Part shown: one piece after another, positions 1-5,379 of the stretch
Numbering within the stretch: position 1 is the first letter of the stretch
Layout: every line of letters starts with the position of its first letter
Source of the DNA: an uncultured Succinatimonas sp.
GTDB taxonomy: Bacteria; Pseudomonadota; Gammaproteobacteria; Enterobacterales; Succinivibrionaceae
Direction of reading: 5' to 3'
Assembly (NCBI GenBank): GCA_937896115.1
Contig: CALBLB010000049.1
Coordinates: 1-5,379 of the forward strand
Length of the DNA stretch: 5,379 bases
Notes under the pieces: model-generated
Seen by the model: only the letters and a program-made list of their open reading frames with translations
What the model was told of the DNA's origin: nothing
Database searches by the model: none
Made by a program: the position numbers and the translations under genes

Positions 1-1325
1 TGCTTGGCTGATCCACCTGCAGAATCACCCTCTACCAAGAACAGTTCGGAATAATCAGGATCTTTTTCTCTGCACGGAACCAATTTATCTGGATTTGATG
101 CTATATCAATACCTTTTTTTCGTGACAGATCTCTTGCTTTGCGCATGGCGTCGCGTACTCTGGCACTTTCGATAATTTTCATGCAAATTGTTTCGGCATC
201 ATTCGGATTTTCTTCAAGGAAATATTCAAGATTTTCTGAAAGAGCAGAATTTACGGCACCTGATGCTTCTGATGAAACTAATTTGTCTTTTGTTTGTGAA
301 GAGAACTTTGGATCAGGCATTTTAACGGAGATTACTGCTGTCAAACCTTCGCGAGCATCATCGCCTGAAGCGGAAATCTTGTGTTTTTTGGTATAGCCTT
401 CTTTTTCTAAATAATTATTAAAAGTTCTTGTGAGCGCAGTTTTGAATCCAGCAAGGTGAGTACCACCGTCTTTTTGTGGCACGTTATTGGTAAAACAGTA
501 AACACTTTCAGTATATGAATCAGTCCACTGCATACCGATTTCGACATAAATACTGTTTTCACAAAGTTTGCTGAAATGGAATATCTTCTGATTTACTGGA
601 TTTTTATTTTTATTTAGGAATTTCACAAATTCCATGATCCCGCCTTCATGATGAAAAACATGTTGATAGTTTTCCTCACGAAGGTCAGTAAAGGTGATTT
701 TGATGCCGGAATTTAGAAATGATAATTCTCTTAACCTTTTTTCTAATTTTTCTGCAGAGAAAACGGTATTTGAGAAAATTTCCGGTGAAGGCCAGAATCT
801 TACTTCAGTACCAGTTTCGTCATTTGCACCCAAATCTCCGACTTGTTGTATGGGCGCTTCAGGGGTACCGCCATTCAGGTAGGTTTGTTTCCAGATATGT
901 CCGTCGCGACGTATGGTAAGTTCCAGTCTGTCCGACAGCGCGTTTACTACGGAAATTCCTACTCCATGTAAGCCCCCTGAAACCTTGTATGAATTGTTGT
1001 CGAATTTACCACCAGCGTGCAGTACAGTCATTACAACTTCTGCAGCACTGCGATGTTCTTCTGGATGCATTGCAACAGGGATCCCTCGACCGTTGTCTTT
1101 ACATCCTACAGATCCGTCAGGGTATACTGTCACTTCAATATGGGTACAAAAACCTGCTAAAGCTTCATCAATAGAATTATCAACAGCTTCGAATACCATT
1201 TGATGAAGTCCTGAACCGTCGTCTGTGTCTCCTATATACATGCCAGGACGCTTGCGTACGGCCTCAAGGCCGTGAAGAACCTTGATGCTGGACGGATCGT
1301 AGGAGTTTGAAGCCTGTTCTGACAT
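1..1325 (-). CDS. gyrB: DNA gyrase subunit B, N-terminal 441 codons (3' end cut by window edge)
   Basis: ATPase subunit of DNA gyrase, the cytoplasmic type II topoisomerase (GyrA2GyrB2) that adds negative supercoils using ATP. The frame is open from ATG to the left edge without a stop or frameshift. The GHKL ATPase domain is complete: catalytic Glu46 with Asn50 and Asp53 (FEAVDNSIDEA), Asp77 in DNGRGIP, and the ATP lid GGLHGVG at about 117-123. The transducer domain carries QTKDKL with Gln344 and Lys346, matching E. coli Gln335 and Lys337. Arg140 matches E. coli Arg136, the coumarin-contact arginine, so no classical novobiocin-resistance change is seen there. The last residues, EGDSAGGSAK (432-441), open the Toprim domain with its catalytic Glu432. 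E. coli GyrB has 804 residues, so roughly the C-terminal 45% is missing. The start is supported by a GAGG Shine-Dalgarno and by collinearity with E. coli, four residues longer. It lies 17 bases after recF. Identification is secure. Confidence 0.97.
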   Translation of the reverse strand, partial: MSEQASNSYDPSSIKVLHGLEAVRKRPGMYIGDTDDGSGLHQMVFEAVDNSIDEALAGFCTHIEVTVYPDGSVGCKDNGRGIPVAMHPEEHRSAAEVVMTVLHAGGKFDNNSYKVSGGLHGVGISVVNALSDRLELTIRRDGHIWKQTYLNGGTPEAPIQQVGDLGANDETGTEVRFWPSPEIFSNTVFSAEKLEKRLRELSFLNSGIKITFTDLREENYQHVFHHEGGIMEFVKFLNKNKNPVNQKIFHFSKLCENSIYVEIGMQWTDSYTESVYCFTNNVPQKDGGTHLAGFKTALTRTFNNYLEKEGYTKKHKISASGDDAREGLTAVISVKMPDPKFSSQTKDKLVSSEASGAVNSALSENLEYFLEENPNDAETICMKIIESARVRDAMRKARDLSRKKGIDIASNPDKLVPCREKDPDYSELFLVEGDSAGGSAK

Positions 1326-1330
1326 TTTTA

Positions 1331-1334
1331 CCTC
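1331..1334 (-). promoter_or_regulatory. Shine-Dalgarno of gyrB
   Basis: Reading leftward, GAGG is followed by a five-base A-rich spacer and then the gyrB ATG. It lies in the 17-base gap after the recF TAG stop, so gyrB has its own ribosome binding site rather than depending on stop-start coupling alone. It supports the ATG at 1325 as the start. Confidence 0.75.
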
Positions 1335-1342
1335 GGTTAAGT

Positions 1343-2440
1343 CTACTGCTGAGCAGGGATAAGGCTATCTTTGATGTTAAATCGTAGAGAGCTTTCACCA
1401 GCTGGTAGTTGAATATCATCGGTGATATTGGTGATGAATAATTGATTTTTGCTACTGAGAATTTCGTTTAAAAGTAATTCTCTTGAATGCTGATCCAATT
1501 CTGAATTGAGATCATCTACAAGATATATGCATCTTTTACCTGTTTTTTTGTATAAAACAGTACCCTGAGAAAGTTTCATAGCACAGATCAGCAATTTTAT
1601 CTGACCTCTAGATAGGGTTTCTCCAGCGGGAAAAGAGTTTGCTTTGACCTTTAAATCAGCACGGTGGCAACCGTAAAAAGTGTATCCTAAAACTCTATCT
1701 TTTTCAAGATTTAAGCTTAGTAAATCCCGCAGTTTTAAGCCTTTTTCCCAACCTTGGGAAAGGTAAAAATTAAGTTTGATATCTGGTAAAAAAGCAGTAG
1801 TCAAACGTTCTAATTCAGGTAATAAATCTGCAAGATAATTATTACGCATTTTTGTTATTTCTTCAGACAATTCCGCCAGCATGTCATCCCAAACATCAAA
1901 TTGTTGCGGTATAAAAGGTTGTTGTTTGTTCTTGAGCAGTGCATTTCGTTGTTCAAGCAATCTGCGATAGACAAGCCATTTTTGTTTAAATTCAGTTTGT
2001 GAATAGTAAACACCCCAATCTAGATAACCGCGGCGTTCTGACGGTCCTCCTGAGATCAGATCTGTCCCTTGCGGGTGAATAATTTGCAGTGAAATTTTGT
2101 CAATAATATCAAGGAGTCTTGCCGTTTTATGACCGTTGATGTTTATTTTTACTGGATCTGAGCGATTTTTTGAGCGCAACAGTCCTATATGATCAACTAG
2201 TGTACTGTTGTCTTGCTCTATTTTGGCAGTCAGGGTGTAACATGGTTCGCCCGATTTTATTAAATTAGTATTTTTAGCATTGCGGAAAGAACGTCCCATG
2301 GCTAAACATGAAATCGCTTCAAGAAACGATGTCTTGCCGCATCCGTTTGGTCCATAAATTAGATTAACCGAACTGTCTGGCGTTATGTCCAGAGCTTCAA
2401 TATTACGAAAATTATTGATGCGGATTTGCTTGATGAGCAT
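1343..2440 (-). CDS. recF: RecF DNA replication and repair protein
   Basis: SMC/ABC-like ATPase that works with RecO and RecR to load RecA onto SSB-coated single-strand gaps and to help restart stalled forks. It has 365 residues, close to the usual 355-375. The N-terminal MLIKQIRINNFRNIE is the typical RecF start. Walker A is GPNGCGKTS (30-38). The family motif PQGTDLISGGPSERRGYLDW spans 123-142 and is followed by YRRLLEQRNALLK (158-170). The ABC signature is LSRGQIKLL (276-284). Walker B is CIYLVDD (304-310), followed by the D-loop SELD (313-316). All catalytic motifs are intact, so the protein should be active. It sits between dnaN (36-base gap) and gyrB (17-base gap). No Shine-Dalgarno precedes the ATG. 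Instead an 8-bp hairpin plus U-tract ends directly at the start codon, which suggests low or conditional expression. The start choice rests on family fit. Confidence 0.97.
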   Translation of the reverse strand: MLIKQIRINNFRNIEALDITPDSSVNLIYGPNGCGKTSFLEAISCLAMGRSFRNAKNTNLIKSGEPCYTLTAKIEQDNSTLVDHIGLLRSKNRSDPVKININGHKTARLLDIIDKISLQIIHPQGTDLISGGPSERRGYLDWGVYYSQTEFKQKWLVYRRLLEQRNALLKNKQQPFIPQQFDVWDDMLAELSEEITKMRNNYLADLLPELERLTTAFLPDIKLNFYLSQGWEKGLKLRDLLSLNLEKDRVLGYTFYGCHRADLKVKANSFPAGETLSRGQIKLLICAMKLSQGTVLYKKTGKRCIYLVDDLNSELDQHSRELLLNEILSSKNQLFITNITDDIQLPAGESSLRFNIKDSLIPAQQ

Positions 2441-2467
2441 AAAAATAAGGCGGTTTGATAACCGCCT
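2441..2467 (-). terminator. Terminator-like hairpin between dnaN and recF, abutting the recF start
   Basis: Reading leftward, AGGCGGTT pairs perfectly with AACCGCCT across a four-base loop (stem arms 2460-2467 and 2448-2455). It is followed by TATTTTT and then the recF ATG at 2440. The 8-bp stem with six GC pairs and a U-rich tail has the form of an intrinsic terminator for minus-strand transcription only, since the plus-strand side lacks a T-tract. It lies nine bases after the dnaN stop. It could end part of the dnaA-dnaN transcript, act as a 3' stabilising stem, or limit ribosome access to recF. The tail is interrupted by one A, so partial rather than complete termination is likely. Confidence 0.65.
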
Positions 2468-2476
2468 ATAAATTGG

Positions 2477-3613
2477 TTAAACAGCTATTTTACTGATTAT
2501 GTATTTTGCCTGGATCGAATCGCTTTTTGGTGAGCCTTCGGTGACAGGTGCAAATAATACGCTGTTGAGAGGAGAGGGAAAATACAATTTAGTATTATCA
2601 GTTTTAATGTGACTTAGGGTTTCTATCACGTACGATGCGTTGAGCGATACTTCTACTACTGCTCCTGAGTACCCATCAATTTTTTCGGTATGGACGGCAG
2701 TTTCTCTTTCGCTGTTACTGGCTCTTAGACTATATGAATTATTTCCGAAAGTCATAGTAACGCCGTTCACACGTTTTGAAGAGATCACTGCTACACGGGA
2801 AACCAAAGAAGAAAATCTTTTAGTATTCACTTCAACGGTAGAATCAATATTTTCAGGAATTACTGAGCGGACATTCGGATAAGCACACACGATAAGTTTT
2901 GATTTGAGCTTATATCCGTTACAATTTACGGATACGGTGTTTTTAGTAATTATCAGATTTACCGGTTGATCTGAATTTGCGTCGATAATATTGCTTATTT
3001 GTATGGCACTGTTTTTGGTTAAAAGAGCTCCTAAAGGTTCCGTTAAAGGTTCTAGAAGTGTCGTTTCCAATATGGCCATACGGTGTCCGTCGGAGGAGAA
3101 CACAGATAAATGTTTATCTTCTCCTTCAAAGCGGATCCCTCGCAGGTAATCTCTAAAATCATCATTGGTAACACAAAAACCTGCCATTTCAAGCAATTCT
3201 TTTAATTGTTTTTGTTTTAATGTTACTGTCAGTCCTTCATTTACATCTTCAAAAGAAGGGAATGTATCAGCAGACGGACTTCTAATTTCGTAAACTGTGT
3301 TATCAGCCTCTACCTGAAGCATTTGAGCATCAGCATCAAGAGAAATGGTAGCTGCAGATGATTTCCCACTTTTGCTACATACTTCAAATAATTTTCCTGC
3401 GTTGATGGTTGTTGCCCCGTCTGATTCAACGTCAACAAGAGGTACTTCTGCTTCAAGTTCAATATTACCGTCAGTAGATCTCATGATAAGTTTTTTGTCT
3501 TTGACGGTCATTAATATGTTTTGCATCGAAGCCTCTGGTTTATTAGAAGCTGCGATTCTAGACATTTCTTTGAGCTGATCTGTAATTTCAGAAAATAATA
3601 CGGTAAATTTCAT
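2477..3613 (-). CDS. dnaN: DNA polymerase III beta subunit (sliding clamp)
   Basis: Forms the ring-shaped dimer that encircles DNA, tethers DNA polymerase III for processivity, and recruits other DNA-handling proteins through its hydrophobic pocket. It has 378 residues against 366 in E. coli. The start MKFTV is that of the family. Recognisable blocks include DGATTINAGKLFEVC (65-79), the domain 2 motif FSSDGHRMA (172-180), YPNVRSVIPEN (245-255) and the domain 3 segment EVSLNASYVIETL (321-333). The protein reads through without frameshift. The partner-binding pocket is only partly standard: Leu157 and the GHR core (176-178) are kept, but Ser250 replaces E. coli Arg246. The C-terminus is YIISKIAV, where E. 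coli has YVVMPMRL. It follows dnaA by 21 bases with a clear ribosome binding site and is probably co-transcribed with it. The family call is firm; the pocket comparison is from a by-eye alignment. Confidence 0.97.
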   Translation of the reverse strand: MKFTVLFSEITDQLKEMSRIAASNKPEASMQNILMTVKDKKLIMRSTDGNIELEAEVPLVDVESDGATTINAGKLFEVCSKSGKSSAATISLDADAQMLQVEADNTVYEIRSPSADTFPSFEDVNEGLTVTLKQKQLKELLEMAGFCVTNDDFRDYLRGIRFEGEDKHLSVFSSDGHRMAILETTLLEPLTEPLGALLTKNSAIQISNIIDANSDQPVNLIITKNTVSVNCNGYKLKSKLIVCAYPNVRSVIPENIDSTVEVNTKRFSSLVSRVAVISSKRVNGVTMTFGNNSYSLRASNSERETAVHTEKIDGYSGAVVEVSLNASYVIETLSHIKTDNTKLYFPSPLNSVLFAPVTEGSPKSDSIQAKYIISKIAV

Positions 3614-3620
3614 AATTAGC

Positions 3621-3627
3621 TTTCCTT
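3621..3627 (-). promoter_or_regulatory. Shine-Dalgarno of dnaN
   Basis: Reading leftward, AAGGAAA lies in the dnaA-dnaN gap. Its AGGA core is nine bases before the dnaN ATG. This is the best ribosome binding site in the window and fixes the dnaN start at 3613, consistent with strong clamp synthesis from a shared dnaA-dnaN message. Confidence 0.75.
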
Positions 3628-3634
3628 AAAGCGA

Positions 3635-5146
3635 TCAGTCCCTTTTTAAAGATAGGACCAGTTTTTGATAAAGATTTTTTATTTCCTGATCTTCATTAAT
3701 CCATTTTCTGGTTCTCTTTATAGCAGTATGAACAGAGGAATGATCTTTTTTGAATGATTTTCCTATATCGTTTAGCGACAAACTTGGAATTAGTTCAGAA
3801 GCTAAAGTGATTGCAATGGAACGAGCCCTTGATATAGGTTTTTTTCTAGAACGTGATTCCATTTGTTCAACGCTTACATAAAGTTCTTTTGCCACGCGTT
3901 CTTTGACATTGTCAATTGTTGTTGTTTGACTTGATGTATTAACCAGACTTTGCAAGGATTTAACTGCTTCGTCATAGGTTAAACCGTTCATAGTCGATTT
4001 TACGGCTCTCAATGTTTTGATCGCGCCTTCAATTTCACGTACATTTGACCTTATGTGTGTTGCAATGTAATCGATGATATTGTCCGGCAGTTCTACATGA
4101 AATTCGCGACATTTACTGATTGTAATTGCAGCTCGAGTTTCCGTATTGGGCGGGAATATTTCACGACATACTCCAGAGCTGAATCTTGATGTTTCTCGTT
4201 CATTGAATCCTTCCAGATTTCCAGGAGGTACGTCAGAAGCCAAAATTAGTTGGTGATTAGGTTTGTCCAAAATGTCGGCAATGATTTCAAAGAATGTGGC
4301 ACGCGCAGCTTTGGCTTTTACGAAATTTTGTATATCGTCGATGATCAGCACATCCTGGCTGGTAAAAACAGATTTGAAATTAATTTGTTCAAAGTTATAA
4401 TTTTGCGGTTTATTGTTCGGTATCAATGCCTTAACAAACAGGTTAATAAAGTCCTCACCGCGCATGTAAGCCACGGTTTTTTCTGGATGAGTTTTTCTAA
4501 TTTCGTTTGCTATTGCAAAAAGCAGATGTGATTTTCCTAAACCTGATCCTCCGTAGATATAAAAGGGATTGGTTTTATTGGAACCAGGATCGGCTGCAAT
4601 TTTTCTTGCTATTGCAAAAATCAGTTCATTTTCAGGATCTGTTACGTAATTATCAAACGTTTTATCCCGCATGATGCGATCTTCAAATACGTATGATGAT
4701 TTTTGCTGATTTACGTTTTGTGCCTGTATCAGCGTATTCTGTGAGTTTTGCGCTACCGGATAATTTTGTGCTAACGGCTCCTGCATGTTTTGATACATGT
4801 TTTGTTGCATGTATGAAGGCTGGAGTTGTTGTCCGATATTTTGCTGAGGTACCTGTTGCTGTACATAAGACGGCTGTAAAGGAGATATAGGTGTTTCCGC
4901 GGTTTGAATACTTACACCGAGATTTTGCATGCCGCTTAGTCTTTTTACTTCTCTAAAGAAGAAAGACAAGTATTCAGGGATCAATGTGGAGACGTATTGA
5001 GACTTACATTGAAAGGTAAGAATACTATCTTGAATAAAGATTGAAACTTGAGAGCCAATCAACAATAAGAGCTTTTTTTCTTTATCATCGTCAAAGGTCT
5101 TAACGATGTTTTGGACAGCCTGATCCCAAAGAGTAATGAAATCCAT
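3635..5146 (-). CDS. dnaA: Chromosomal replication initiator DnaA
   Basis: AAA+ ATPase that binds DnaA boxes at oriC, unwinds the origin and helps load the replicative helicase. It has 503 residues (E. coli 467); the extra length is mainly in the linker. Domain I (about 1-80) starts with LWDQ, as in SLWQQ of E. coli, but is otherwise weakly conserved. Domain II (about 85-149) is Q/N-rich and disordered-looking, with LQPSYVQQ (90-97) and LQPSYMQQ (108-115) as an internal repeat. Domain III has Walker A GGSGLGKS (199-206), Walker B VLIIDDIQ (266-273), Arg317 and Arg321 in NERETSRF (equivalent to E. coli Arg281 and the arginine finger Arg285), and NVREIEGA (368-375) with the sensor II arginine. 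Domain IV (about 408-503) is the DNA-binding helix-turn-helix with the signature DHSSVHTA (468-475), where most DnaA proteins have DHTTV. The ATG has only a poor ribosome binding site, so the start rests on alignment to domain I. The gene leads the dnaA-dnaN-recF-gyrB cluster. Confidence 0.97.
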   Translation of the reverse strand: MDFITLWDQAVQNIVKTFDDDKEKKLLLLIGSQVSIFIQDSILTFQCKSQYVSTLIPEYLSFFFREVKRLSGMQNLGVSIQTAETPISPLQPSYVQQQVPQQNIGQQLQPSYMQQNMYQNMQEPLAQNYPVAQNSQNTLIQAQNVNQQKSSYVFEDRIMRDKTFDNYVTDPENELIFAIARKIAADPGSNKTNPFYIYGGSGLGKSHLLFAIANEIRKTHPEKTVAYMRGEDFINLFVKALIPNNKPQNYNFEQINFKSVFTSQDVLIIDDIQNFVKAKAARATFFEIIADILDKPNHQLILASDVPPGNLEGFNERETSRFSSGVCREIFPPNTETRAAITISKCREFHVELPDNIIDYIATHIRSNVREIEGAIKTLRAVKSTMNGLTYDEAVKSLQSLVNTSSQTTTIDNVKERVAKELYVSVEQMESRSRKKPISRARSIAITLASELIPSLSLNDIGKSFKKDHSSVHTAIKRTRKWINEDQEIKNLYQKLVLSLKRD

Positions 5147-5199
5147 AATATAGAAAGCAACTGCATTAAACGAGTCAGATTTATATGATTAATTTTGAA

Positions 5200-5208
5200 A
5201 TTTTAGCA
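5200..5208 (-). promoter_or_regulatory. Candidate extended -10 promoter for dnaA
   Basis: Reading leftward, TGCTAAAAT fits the extended -10 pattern TGnTATAAT with one mismatch in the hexamer. No good -35 lies 17 bases upstream, as expected for an extended -10 site. Transcription would begin near 5193, giving a leader of about 47 bases before the dnaA ATG. A second candidate -10, TATAAA, lies closer to the gene near 5182-5187. This is inference from motif matching only. Confidence 0.3.
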
Positions 5209-5284
5209 CAACCCCATTGTCAGTTTTGGTGATGTAAGTTGCTTTTATCAACGTTCTATCTGAGGTATGTTGATGTTTGAGGTG

Positions 5285-5319
5285 AAAAAAACCGTTGCCG
5301 CAAACATAACGGCAACGGT
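5285..5319 (-). terminator. Rho-independent terminator upstream of dnaA
   Basis: Reading leftward, ACCGTTGCCG (5319-5310) pairs perfectly over 10 bp with CGGCAACGGT (5300-5291) around a nine-base loop. Six further T residues follow (5290-5285). The long GC-rich stem with an uninterrupted U-tract is a classic intrinsic terminator. Only the leftward direction has the T-tract. It should end transcription entering from the right of the window, so dnaA would start from its own promoter between here and 5146. Confidence 0.88.
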
Positions 5320-5331
5320 GTGGACCCGTGT

Positions 5332-5379
5332 TTAGCACCTAAAGTGACATTTTAGAACTCTGTAAGCCTTGGCCCATGC
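5332..5379 (-). other. Possible 3' end of an upstream leftward gene (unidentified)
   Basis: A terminator at 5285-5319 implies a leftward transcription unit ending just to its right. All three minus-strand frames enter from the window edge and stop here. The longest gives 15 codons ending in LKCHFRC with TAA at 5334-5332, 13 bases before the terminator stem. Another ends in SSKMSL with TAG at 5341-5339. I recognise none of them and cannot tell which is real. An RNA gene is also possible, but there is no tRNA-like T-arm next to the terminator. Confidence 0.25.

Larger units (their letters stand above)
5147..5379. other. Intergenic region upstream of dnaA
   Basis: This is the only sizeable non-coding stretch. 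Nearest dnaA (about 5150-5210) it is AT-rich and holds a candidate promoter. The middle (about 5210-5284) has no clear element apart from two TGAGGT copies (5261-5266, 5278-5283) and a weak DnaA-box-like TTATCAACG (5245-5253, seven of nine matches to TTATCCACA). A strong terminator for leftward transcription follows at 5285-5319, then about 60 bases of unassigned sequence. I found no GATC site, no rpmH and no consensus DnaA box here, so it does not look like oriC. Confidence 0.7.

Noticed and set aside
139..1203. Several plus-strand open frames of 61-96 codons (139-396, 694-882, 719-919, 913-1203, 989-1174)
   Set aside because: All lie antisense to the intact gyrB frame, whose ATPase motifs are unmistakable. 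They have no recognisable domains and no ribosome binding sites that stand out.
4509..4620. A 13-base direct repeat, GCTATTGCAAAAA, at 4509-4521 and 4608-4620
   Set aside because: Both copies encode the FAIA segments of DnaA (LIFAIARK and LLFAIANE). Similar peptide content with AT-rich codons explains it; there is no further repeat or array.
2640..4890. Plus-strand open frames opposite dnaN and dnaA (2640-2882, 3345-3578, 4250-4531, 4693-4890)
   Set aside because: They are antisense shadows of well-conserved genes, with compositions that mirror the opposite strand and no family resemblance.
5245..5253. TTATCAACG as a DnaA box for autoregulation of dnaA
   Set aside because: Only seven of nine bases match TTATCCACA, there is one copy, and no second box is suitably placed. 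A match this weak is expected by chance in AT-rich DNA.
5261..5283. TGAGGT direct repeats 17 bases apart as an operator
   Set aside because: Six-base copies are too short to support a binding site, the spacing fits no regulator I know, and they lie outside the likely promoter core.
5320..5379. A tRNA or tmRNA 3' end before the terminator, suggested by GGGTCCA on the minus strand
   Set aside because: The bases upstream do not form a T-arm with a TTCRA-type loop, and no acceptor pairing can be tested within the window.
1..5379. CRISPR array, insertion sequence, prophage or defence island
   Set aside because: No spaced repeats, terminal inverted repeats, transposase motifs or foreign-looking genes are seen; the window is a compact housekeeping cluster.

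Overview
This window holds a chromosomal replication-initiation and repair cluster in the classical order dnaA-dnaN-recF-gyrB. All four genes lie on the minus strand, so they read from right to left. dnaA (5146 to 3635), dnaN (3613 to 2477) and recF (2440 to 1343) are complete. gyrB starts at 1325 and runs off the left edge after 441 codons, just inside the Toprim domain. About 96% of the window is coding, with junctions of 21, 36 and 17 bases, which fits a co-transcribed cluster. The only longer non-coding stretch is 5147-5379, to the right of dnaA.

The gene order and protein sequences point to a gammaproteobacterium. GyrB follows the E. coli protein closely and nearly without gaps through its ATPase domain. 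The DNA is AT-rich, and DnaA, DnaN and RecF are clearly more divergent than GyrB. This suits a host-associated or anaerobic lineage such as Succinivibrionaceae/Aeromonadales, but that placement is a guess from sequence feel, not a tested assignment.

The genes act together in chromosome duplication. DnaA opens the origin and helps load helicase. DnaN is the sliding clamp that holds the polymerase on DNA. RecF directs RecA loading at gaps and stalled forks. GyrB supplies the ATPase half of gyrase, which removes positive supercoils ahead of the fork. To the right of dnaA, a strong intrinsic terminator (5285-5319) appears to end an unseen leftward unit and insulate dnaA. A candidate extended -10 promoter for dnaA lies downstream of it at 5200-5208.

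I see no new defence, mobile or RNA system. The points worth a second look are modest. A terminator-like hairpin sits directly against the recF start codon, which has no visible Shine-Dalgarno. DnaA has a Q/N-rich linker, an unusual domain I and changed signature residues. The beta clamp has substitutions at positions that form its partner-binding pocket in E. coli. No consensus DnaA boxes lie next to dnaA, so the origin is probably elsewhere.
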